In this document: positions 1 through 6,374 of the stretch, piece by piece
How the letters are laid out: each line of letters begins with the position of its first letter
Numbering within the stretch: position 1 is the stretch's first letter
The notes under the pieces: model-generated
What the model saw: only the letters and a program-made list of their open reading frames with translations
The model's database searches: none
Told to the model about the DNA's origin: nothing
Assembly (NCBI RefSeq): GCF_002432125.1
Contig: NZ_DJFS01000023.1
Location: 8,374-14,747 of the forward strand
Source of the DNA: Brevundimonas sp. UBA5866
GTDB lineage: Bacteria; Pseudomonadota; Alphaproteobacteria; Caulobacterales; Caulobacteraceae
DNA length: 6,374 nt
Direction: 5' to 3'
Position numbers and translations under genes: made by a program

Positions 1-1
1 C

Positions 2-1105
2 AACCACCTGGACGCCGAATCCGTCGCTTGGCTGCAGCACCACCTGGAAAACTTCCCGGGCTGCGTCATCCTCGTGACCCACGACCGTTACTTCCTTGAC
101 CAAGTGACCAAGTGGACGCTGGAACTGGACCGCGGCAAAGGCCACCCGCACGAGGGTAACTACTCCTCGTGGCTGGAAGCCAAGCAGAAGCGCGTCGTTC
201 AGGAGCAGTCTGAATCCGAAGCCCGCCAGCGCGCTCTTACCCGCGAACTGGAATGGGTCCGCTCGGGTGCCAAGGCCCGTCAGGCCAAGTCGAAAGCCCG
301 TCTGGCTGCCTATGAGCGCATGGTGGAGGAACAGGAGTCGCAACGCGGCGCCCAGACCTACGCCCACATCCAGATCCCGCCGGGCCCGCGCCTCGGCAAC
401 GTGGTGCTGGAAGTCAACGGCCTGTCCAAGAAGTTCGGCGACAAGCAGCTCTTCAAGGATCTGACCTTCAAGCTGCCGCCGAACGGTATCGTTGGCGTCA
501 TCGGCCCGAACGGCGCCGGTAAGTCGACCCTGTTCAAGCTGATCACCGGTCAGGAAACCCCGGACGAAGGCACCATCCGCGTCGGCGAGACCGTGAAGCT
601 GGCCTATGTCGACCAGTCGCGCGATGACCTGAAGCCGGAAGACACCATCTGGCAGGCCATTTCGGGCGGCACCGACGTGATGATGGTCGGCAAACGCGAG
701 ATCAACACCCGCGCCTATGTCGGCTCGTTCAACTTCAAGGGCGGCGACCAACAGAAGAAGGTCGGCCTGCTGTCGGGCGGTGAGCGCAACCGCGTCCACC
801 TGGCCAAGACGCTGGCGACCGGCGGCAACCTGATCCTGCTCGACGAACCGACCAACGACCTGGACATCGAAACCCTGCAGAACCTCGAAGAGGCTCTGGA
901 AGAGTTCGCCGGCTGCGCCGTGGTCATCAGCCACGACCGCTGGTTCCTCGACCGTCTGGCCACCCACATCCTCGCCTTCGAGGGCGACGGTCACGTGGAA
1001 TGGTTCGAAGGTAACTTCGAAGCCTACGAACAGGACAAGATGCGCCGCCTCGGTGCCGACAGCATCATTCCGAAGCGTATCCAGCACCAGAAGTTCGGCC
1101 GCTAA
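2..1105 (+). CDS. ettA: Energy-dependent translational throttle protein EttA (ABC-F ATPase), 5'-truncated by window edge
   Basis: This is the C-terminal 367 residues of an ABC-F ATPase; about 190 N-terminal residues lie before the window (E. coli EttA is 555 aa). The frame is open from base 2, so the first methionine-like codon at 74 (GTG) is internal and not the start. The fragment opens with the end of the first ATPase domain (NHLDAESVAWL, then the THDRYFLD switch). A charged helical linker follows (residues about 55-120). The second ATPase domain has Walker A GPNGAGKST (168-176), Q-loop Gln205, signature LSGGE (257-261), Walker B LILLDEP with catalytic Glu282, and switch His311. The segments SRAYVG-like 'TRAYVGSFNFKG' and 'GADSIIPKRI' are typical of EttA rather than Uup or YheS. 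Known members bind the ribosomal E site and gate the first elongation steps according to ATP/ADP level. The coding ends in TAA just before a strong terminator. Confidence 0.96.
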   Translation, partial: NHLDAESVAWLQHHLENFPGCVILVTHDRYFLDQVTKWTLELDRGKGHPHEGNYSSWLEAKQKRVVQEQSESEARQRALTRELEWVRSGAKARQAKSKARLAAYERMVEEQESQRGAQTYAHIQIPPGPRLGNVVLEVNGLSKKFGDKQLFKDLTFKLPPNGIVGVIGPNGAGKSTLFKLITGQETPDEGTIRVGETVKLAYVDQSRDDLKPEDTIWQAISGGTDVMMVGKREINTRAYVGSFNFKGGDQQKKVGLLSGGERNRVHLAKTLATGGNLILLDEPTNDLDIETLQNLEEALEEFAGCAVVISHDRWFLDRLATHILAFEGDGHVEWFEGNFEAYEQDKMRRLGADSIIPKRIQHQKFGR

Positions 1106-1128
1106 GCCGATCTTCCGCTGAGTTGATC

Positions 1129-1166
1129 AACGGCCTCGCCCACAACGGGCGGGGCCGTTTTTCTTT
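1129..1166 (+). terminator. Rho-independent terminator of ettA
   Basis: A 13-bp stem pairs 1129-1141 (AACGGCCTCGCCC) with 1147-1159 (GGGCGGGGCCGTT), with one G-T pair, around a 5-base loop (ACAAC). It is followed by a T-rich tract, TTTTTCTTT (1158-1166). It lies 23 bases after the ettA stop codon, so it ends the ettA transcript and separates it from the downstream dehydrogenase gene. Confidence 0.93.
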
Positions 1167-1226
1167 GCCGAACATGTGAGCGACCACCCGCTAGGCAACG
1201 ACGTTATCTGCGATAATCTGACAGGC

Positions 1227-2153
1227 ATGTCCCGTCCTGCACTCATGATCGTTCACCGGATGCTGGCACCGCTCAGCCCGTTTCTTGAAACCCAGTACGA
1301 CGTTTACCGCCTGTGGGAAGGCCCGCCACCCGAAGCGGCCACGCAGATCGAGGCCTTGGTCATTGCGGGTGAGCCACCGCTGGACAAGGCACTGGTCGAG
1401 AAACTGCCCAATCTGTCGCTCATCGCCTGTTTCACCGCCGGTTATGACGGCGTGGACGTGGAATGGTGCAAGGCACGGGGCCTGAAACTGTCCCATGCAC
1501 CCAACGTCAATCACGAGGATGTCGCCGATCTGGCCATCGGCCTGATGTTGGCCAGCCGACGCCAGATCATCTCGGGTCAGCAGCGCCTGCTCAATGGCGA
1601 GTGGGTCGAAGATGCCCGCGTCATCACCGGATCGATACAGAAGGAGCGGATCGGCATTGTGGGCCTCGGCGCGATCGGTCAGGCCATCGCCAGACGGGCC
1701 GAAGCCTTTAACATGGACGTCAGCTGGTGGGGTCCGCGCCCCAAGGACGCCCCCTGGCCCCGCGCGGACAGCCTGATCAAGTTGGCGAATGATGCCGATG
1801 TGCTGGTCGTGGCCTGTCGTGCCACGCCGGACAACCGGCACATTATCGATGATACCGTGATCCGTGCCGTTGGGGCGCATGGGCTGCTTGTCAATGTCGC
1901 ACGCGGATCGCTTGTGGACGAAGAGGCCCTTATCGCGGCACTGCGGTCGGGGGCATTGGGATCAGCGGCTCTGGATGTATTCGCCCACGAGCCCACAGAC
2001 CCCGAGCGCTGGAAAGACGTGCCCAATGTCGTACTGACCCCGCATACAGCCGGGGCAACGACCCACGCCGTTCAGGGCATGATGCTCAACGTCATGCAGA
2101 ACCTTGCCGCTCATTTTGCAGGCAGTCCGCTTTTGACGCCCATCGAGGACTGA
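1227..2153 (+). CDS. D-isomer-specific 2-hydroxyacid dehydrogenase (glyoxylate/hydroxypyruvate reductase type)
   Basis: This is a 308-residue NAD(P)-dependent D-2-hydroxyacid dehydrogenase, the usual length for the glyoxylate/hydroxypyruvate reductase group. Visible in order: an N-terminal substrate domain, with the family segment AGYDGVDVEW (71-80) and APNVNHEDVADLAIGLML (91-108); a Rossmann dinucleotide motif GLGAIG (146-151); and the catalytic triad Arg226 (NVARGSLVDE), Glu255 (DVFAHEP) and His273 (TPHTAG). Arg171 in WGPRP, just after the second Rossmann strand, suggests NADPH preference, which is an inference. The chosen start is ATG 1227, because MSRPALMIVHRM matches how family proteins begin. 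An in-frame GTG at 1176 would add 17 residues with no family resemblance. No strong Shine-Dalgarno sequence precedes either start. The gene stands alone between a terminator and the next operon's operator. The true substrate (glyoxylate, hydroxypyruvate or another 2-keto acid) cannot be read from sequence. Confidence 0.9.
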   Translation: MSRPALMIVHRMLAPLSPFLETQYDVYRLWEGPPPEAATQIEALVIAGEPPLDKALVEKLPNLSLIACFTAGYDGVDVEWCKARGLKLSHAPNVNHEDVADLAIGLMLASRRQIISGQQRLLNGEWVEDARVITGSIQKERIGIVGLGAIGQAIARRAEAFNMDVSWWGPRPKDAPWPRADSLIKLANDADVLVVACRATPDNRHIIDDTVIRAVGAHGLLVNVARGSLVDEEALIAALRSGALGSAALDVFAHEPTDPERWKDVPNVVLTPHTAGATTHAVQGMMLNVMQNLAAHFAGSPLLTPIED

Positions 2154-2257
2154 TTTTCCAAACAAACCGCGTTATGGGCGGTCACGCTGAATGATACGTG
2201 CGTGGATTCGGTGAACACGCAGCGGGCAAGTGCGGCCAAAAGCAGACATTTCGCTTG

Positions 2258-2263
2258 CATAAT
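2258..2263 (+). promoter_or_regulatory. Possible -10 element of the regulator-metF-metH operon
   Basis: CATAAT matches TATAAT at 5 of 6 positions and abuts the operator. Transcription would then start around 2270, inside the palindrome, so repressor binding would block RNA polymerase directly and the leader would be only about 20 bases. No convincing -35 box is seen 16-18 bases upstream, so this is tentative. Confidence 0.3.
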
Positions 2264-2286
2264 CATATAAAGATATCTTTATATGA
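2263..2286. promoter_or_regulatory. Perfect 24-bp palindromic operator, probable SahR binding site
   Basis: The half-site TCATATAAAGAT (2263-2274) is followed directly by its exact reverse complement (2275-2286), giving 12 of 12 matched pairs centred on GATATC. It is strikingly AT-rich in a GC-rich sequence and ends 3 bases before the ATG of the ArsR-methyltransferase regulator. A perfect dyad this close to an ArsR-family gene is the expected form of an autoregulatory operator. I infer that it is bound by the adjacent protein and controls the whole regulator-metF-metH operon. No second copy is present in the window. Confidence 0.85.
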
Positions 2287-2289
2287 GGC

Positions 2290-3252
2290 ATGAACCTTAG
2301 TGCCGATCAGACCGTAGAGATTCTCCGCGCCGCGGGTGAGCCCACGCGTCTGCGTATTCTTTCACTGCTCGCTGCCGAAGAGTTGTCGGTGATGGAATTG
2401 TCGCGCGTTCTGGACCAGAGCCAGCCGCGTGTTTCCCGCCATCTGAAGCTGATGGCCGACGCAGGGCTGATCGAGCGTTTCCCCGACGGCGCGCGTGTCT
2501 TCTATCGCCTGTCGCATGACGCGCTGGCCCGCCGCCTGACCGATACCGTTCTGGATATCCTGTCGGATGACGAGGGCGAGGCTGACCATCGCCGCCTCGA
2601 AGAAGTCCGCAAGGAACGCGCCGAGGAAGCCGCCCGCTATTTCGAGCAGGTCGCGCCCCAGTGGGACAAGATGCGCTCGCTCTACGTGTGCGAAAGCGAC
2701 GTCGAGCGCGCCGTGGAACAGGCCGCAGGCCCCGGTCCGTTCGAGCGGGTAGTGGACCTTGGCACCGGCTCGGGCCGCATGTTGACCCTGCTGGGTCGCA
2801 AGGCCCGCATGTCCGTGGGTCTGGACCTCAGCCAGAACATGCTGAATATCGCCCGCGCCAATGTATCGGCTGCGGGGCTGGACAAGGTCGAGCTGCGCCA
2901 CGGCGACATCTTCTCCACGCGCCTGCCGGTCGGCAGCGCCGATCTGGTGATCGTGCATCAGGTCTTGCACTATCTGAACGATCCGGCAGCGGCGATTGCC
3001 GAAGCCTCGCGGCTGGTATCGCCCGGTGGAAAGCTGCTGATCGTTGATTTCGCGCCGCATAATTTCGAACACCTGCGTGATGCCCACCAACACCGCCGCC
3101 TCGGTTTCGCGGACAGCGAAATCGCACAGTGGCTTGAACTGGGCGGACTGACGCCCAGCGATCCCATCATCCTGCCGCCCGACCGCGAGGGTTTGACCGT
3201 CCATATCTGGACCGGCACCCGCCCCGCTGACACCATCCGAAAGAGCGCCTGA
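2290..3252 (+). CDS. sahR: SahR-like regulator: ArsR-family winged helix fused to SAM-methyltransferase fold
   Basis: This 320-residue protein has two parts. Residues 1-80 form an ArsR-type winged helix: ILRAAGEPTRLRILSLLA (11-28), recognition helix around SQPRVSRHLKLMADAGL (44-60), and wing DGARVFYRL (66-74). A charged linker (92-125) follows. Then comes a class I SAM-methyltransferase domain with motif I DLGTGSG (156-162), ribose-binding acidic Asp179 (GLDLS), the DIF acidic turn (206-208) and VLHYLND (225-231). The protein has a single cysteine (Cys134) and no metal-binding ArsR cysteine pair, so it is not a metal sensor. The SahR family has this architecture, represses SAM-cycle genes (ahcY, metE/metH, metF, metK) and releases DNA when S-adenosylhomocysteine binds the methylase-like domain. 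The metF-metH context and adjacent palindrome fit. Whether the domain also methylates a substrate cannot be told. ATG 2290 is taken as the start although GAGG at 2285-2288 is too close to be a normal ribosome site. Confidence 0.85.
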   Translation: MNLSADQTVEILRAAGEPTRLRILSLLAAEELSVMELSRVLDQSQPRVSRHLKLMADAGLIERFPDGARVFYRLSHDALARRLTDTVLDILSDDEGEADHRRLEEVRKERAEEAARYFEQVAPQWDKMRSLYVCESDVERAVEQAAGPGPFERVVDLGTGSGRMLTLLGRKARMSVGLDLSQNMLNIARANVSAAGLDKVELRHGDIFSTRLPVGSADLVIVHQVLHYLNDPAAAIAEASRLVSPGGKLLIVDFAPHNFEHLRDAHQHRRLGFADSEIAQWLELGGLTPSDPIILPPDREGLTVHIWTGTRPADTIRKSA

Positions 3253-3253
3253 C

Positions 3254-4198
3254 ATGGCCCCTTCCTCACTCGCCGAAGCCCGCGCCTTGCTGCTGTCGCC
3301 GCTGGGTCCTGTTGCCCGCGCCGGAAACAGCAAGACGTCAGTGAACGTCTCGTTTGAGTTCTTTCCGCCCAAGTCGGACGAGGCCGAGGCGAATCTGTGG
3401 AAGGCCATCCGCCGACTGGAGCCGCTGAACCCCGCCTTCGTGTCGGTGACCTATGGCGCGGGCGGCTCGACGCGTGAGCGCACACACCGCACGGTCCAGC
3501 GCATTATCACCGAAACAAGCTTACGCCCCGCCGCACACCTGACCTGCGTAGAGGCCAGCCGCGCGGAAGTGGACGAGGTGATCGAGGGCTACAAGTCCAT
3601 CGGCGTGGACCATATCGTGGCCCTGCGCGGCGACCCGCCGGGCGGTAACGGCATCGGCGGCGTCTATCAGCCCCGCGCCGACGGCTATGCCAACGCCACC
3701 GAACTGGCCCGGGCCATCAATGCGGTCGGCGGTTTCGACATCACTGTCGGCGCATACCCCGAGAAACACCCCGAAAGCCCGTCGATCCAGCATGATCTGG
3801 ACGTTCTGAAGGCCAAACAGGATGCCGGTGCCACCCGCGCCGTGACCCAGTTCTTCTTTGATCTGGACGCCTTCCTGCGCTTCCGCGATCAGGTGCGCGC
3901 GGCGGGCATCACGCTGAAGCTCATTCCGGGCATCATGCCGGTGTCGAACTTCGCCGGTCTGCAACGCATGACCTCGGCCTGCGGTACCGCCCTGCCCGAC
4001 TGGTTGGCCGCCCACTTCGACGGCTTGGACAACGACCCAGAGACGCGCAAGCTGATCGCCGCCTCGGTCGCCGCCGAAACCTGTGCCCGCCTTCAGGAAG
4101 AAGGCTTCGAGGACTTCCACTTCTACACCCTGAACCGCGCCGATCTGGTCTATGCCATCTGCCGCGTTCTGGGCGTGCGTGAACAAAAGGCTGCTTGA
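3254..4198 (+). CDS. metF: 5,10-methylenetetrahydrofolate reductase MetF
   Basis: This cytoplasmic FAD enzyme reduces 5,10-methylene-tetrahydrofolate to 5-methyl-tetrahydrofolate, the methyl donor for methionine synthase. At 314 residues it is slightly longer than E. coli MetF (296), with the excess at the N terminus. The family landmarks are all present: SFEFFPP with catalytic Glu35, FVSVTYGAGG (62-71), AHLTC (94-98), VALRGDPP with Asp127 (the flavin-tuning aspartate), AYPEKHPE (167-174), TQFFFDLDAFLRFRD (198-212), IPGIMPVSNF (224-233), FDGLDND (255-261) and FHFYTLNRADLVYAIC (288-303). It begins one base after the stop of the sahR-like gene and ends 3 bases before metH, so it is the second gene of one operon. 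The upstream AAAGAG (about 3240-3245) is a weak ribosome site, and translational coupling is likely. Confidence 0.97.
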   Translation: MAPSSLAEARALLLSPLGPVARAGNSKTSVNVSFEFFPPKSDEAEANLWKAIRRLEPLNPAFVSVTYGAGGSTRERTHRTVQRIITETSLRPAAHLTCVEASRAEVDEVIEGYKSIGVDHIVALRGDPPGGNGIGGVYQPRADGYANATELARAINAVGGFDITVGAYPEKHPESPSIQHDLDVLKAKQDAGATRAVTQFFFDLDAFLRFRDQVRAAGITLKLIPGIMPVSNFAGLQRMTSACGTALPDWLAAHFDGLDNDPETRKLIAASVAAETCARLQEEGFEDFHFYTLNRADLVYAICRVLGVREQKAA

Positions 4199-4201
4199 GT
4201 T

Positions 4202-5271
<1,070 letters not shown>

Positions 5272-5272
<1 letters not shown>

Positions 5273-5640
5273 TGTCTGACCTGCTGACGTTGGCCGATGA
5301 ACTGGACGCCACCACCGACGAGCAGTTCGTCACGGGGGAGCGGACAGGCACCGGCTTCACCTATGCCAAATACGCGCCTGTCTTCCATGCGTGGGAACGG
5401 GCGCTGGGTGCCATCGGCCTCGGCGGGCCGTCGGATGTCTATGACCGCATGCTGAAGGGCGAGCGGATACCGAACCCTTCGCTTGAAACCATAGCTTCCG
5501 CCGATCAGGCCACCCTGCTCGGCTATGCCACCTATATCGTGCGTTCCGAAAAGTTCAGCGAGGGCCACATCGCCGCTTGCCACCGCAAGGGCTACCTCGC
5601 CGCTATCGTCCGCCGCCTTGCCCAACTGGAAAACGCCTGA
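5272..5640 (+). CDS. Small DUF6508-like protein encoded between the two MetH halves
   Basis: This is a 122-residue soluble protein with no signal peptide or membrane segment. Its C-terminal part, including DQATLLGYATYIVRSEKFSEG (78-98, recalled as family-like around the 'R..KF.EGH.A' pattern) and GYLAAIVRRL (107-116), resembles from memory the DUF6508 family of uncharacterised bacterial proteins. An aromatic patch, FTYAKYAPVFHAW (29-41), lies before it. Its ATG shares the A of the upstream metH TGA (TGATG at 5270-5274). Its own TGA overlaps the next ATG in the same way (5638-5642). No good Shine-Dalgarno sequence precedes it, so translation probably depends on coupling to the metH N-half. G/C third positions and codon style look like the neighbouring genes, which argues for a real coding gene. 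It resembles no MetH domain and its function is unknown. The family assignment is moderate confidence; that it is a gene is more certain. Confidence 0.8.
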
Positions 5641-6374
5641 TGCGCCCCACCTTCATCAACGTCGGCGAACGAACCAACGTCACCGGCTCGGCCAAATTCC
5701 GCAAGCTGATCGTCGAGGGTGATTACACCGCCGCGCTGGACGTCGCCCGCCAACAGGTCGAGGCCGGTGCCCAGATCATCGACGTGAACATGGACGAAGG
5801 CCTTCTGGATGGTCCCAAGGCCATGAAGACCTTCCTGAACCTGATCGCCGCCGAGCCGGACATCGCCCGCGTGCCGATCATGATCGACAGCTCCAAATGG
5901 GAGGTGATCGAGGAAGGCCTGAAGTGCGTTCAGGGCAAGCCCATCGTCAACTCGATCTCGATGAAGGAGGGCGAGGACGCCTTCCGCCATCACGCCGTCC
6001 AGTGCCTGCGCTATGGTGCCGCCGTCGTCGTCATGGCCTTTGACGAGCAGGGTCAGGCCGACACCGCCGCGCGCAAGATCGAAATCTGCACCCGCGCCTA
6101 CAACATCCTCGTCAACGAGGTCGGCTTCCCGCCCGAAGACATCATCTTCGACCCCAATATCTTCGCCGTGGCGACGGGGATCGAGGAACACGACAACTAT
6201 GCCGTGGACTTCATCGAGGCGACCAAGGTCATCAAAGACACCCTGCCCTACGCCCGCGTTTCGGGCGGTGTGTCGAACGTGTCGTTCAGCTTCCGTGGCA
6301 ATGAGCCGGTGCGCCGCGCCATCCACTCGGTCTTCCTGTACCACGCGATCAATGCGGGCATGGACATGGGCATC
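5640..6374 (+). CDS. metH: Methionine synthase, folate/cobalamin half (split MetH, C-terminal polypeptide), 3'-truncated by window edge
   Basis: The first 245 residues of the second MetH polypeptide are present; the frame stays open to the last base. It is the pterin-binding barrel that holds 5-methyl-tetrahydrofolate, with near-textbook MetH blocks: NVGERTNVTGSAKF (7-20), ALDVARQQVEAGAQIIDVNM (32-51), VPIMIDSSKWEVIEEGLK (78-95), PIVNSISMKEG (101-111), VVVMAFDEQGQADT (129-142), FPPEDIIFDPNIFAVATG (163-180) and VSGGVSNVSFSFRGNEPVR (207-225). ATG 5640 overlaps the upstream TGA, and only five residues precede the conserved NVGERTNVTGS, so the split lies exactly at the Hcy/Fol linker. Cobalamin-binding and reactivation domains are expected beyond the window but not seen. 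A weak GGA (5628-5630) is the only ribosome-site-like sequence, consistent with coupled translation. Confidence 0.96.
   Translation, partial: MRPTFINVGERTNVTGSAKFRKLIVEGDYTAALDVARQQVEAGAQIIDVNMDEGLLDGPKAMKTFLNLIAAEPDIARVPIMIDSSKWEVIEEGLKCVQGKPIVNSISMKEGEDAFRHHAVQCLRYGAAVVVMAFDEQGQADTAARKIEICTRAYNILVNEVGFPPEDIIFDPNIFAVATGIEEHDNYAVDFIEATKVIKDTLPYARVSGGVSNVSFSFRGNEPVRRAIHSVFLYHAINAGMDMGI

Noticed and set aside
1165..1195. TTGCCG / GCTAGG as a housekeeping promoter for the dehydrogenase
   Set aside because: Both boxes are partial matches, the spacing of 19 bases between hexamers is long, and the first box overlaps the ettA terminator tail.
1191..1880. 229-codon minus-strand open frame opposite the dehydrogenase
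   Set aside because: The plus-strand frame carries the full Rossmann motif and Arg-Glu-His catalytic set, while the minus frame has no recognisable features.
2199..2221. Inverted repeat TGCGTG...CACGCA after the dehydrogenase, as a terminator
   Set aside because: The stem is only 6 bp with an 11-base loop and no T tract follows, so it is too weak to call a terminator.
2154..2262. Possible SAM, S-adenosylhomocysteine or cobalamin riboswitch upstream of the met operon
   Set aside because: I looked for the conserved cores of these riboswitches and saw none. The palindromic operator and adjacent regulator explain control of the operon better.
2362..3408. 348-codon minus-strand open frame opposite the regulator and metF
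   Set aside because: It lies antisense to two strongly supported genes, shows no recognisable family motif, and is the kind of long shadow frame expected opposite GC-rich coding sequence.
5592..6344. 250-codon minus-strand open frame at the right end
   Set aside because: The plus strand here encodes an almost textbook MetH folate module through to the window edge, so the opposite frame is a composition artefact.

Overview
The window reads as a GC-rich alphaproteobacterial chromosome segment. The split methionine synthase, the ArsR-methyltransferase regulator ahead of metF, and the strong G/C third-position codon bias suggest Caulobacterales (for example a Brevundimonas/Caulobacter-like organism). 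That placement is an inference from gene content and style, not from a marker gene. All convincing genes are on the + strand; the long minus-strand reading frames are GC-rich shadows.

Layout: (1) positions 2-1105 hold the 3' two thirds of ettA, an ABC-F translation factor, closed by a strong intrinsic terminator (1129-1166). (2) A monocistronic D-2-hydroxyacid dehydrogenase (glyoxylate/hydroxypyruvate reductase type) follows at 1227-2153. (3) A 136-base intergenic region carries a perfect 24-bp AT-rich palindrome (2263-2286), almost certainly an operator. (4) A tightly packed operon starts immediately after it: an ArsR-type regulator fused to a SAM-methyltransferase fold (SahR-like, 2290-3252), metF (3254-4198), the homocysteine-binding half of methionine synthase (4202-5272), a small DUF6508-like protein (5272-5640), and the folate/cobalamin half of methionine synthase (5640 to beyond the window edge).

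The operon forms a coherent pathway. MetF makes 5-methyl-tetrahydrofolate, and the two MetH polypeptides together move its methyl group through cobalamin to homocysteine to give methionine. The SahR-like regulator is expected to sense S-adenosylhomocysteine, a product of methionine/SAM use, and to control its own operon through the palindrome. The most unusual element is the 122-residue protein placed exactly between the two MetH halves. It is joined to both by TGATG stop/start overlaps, so it should be translated together with them. Its function is unknown.
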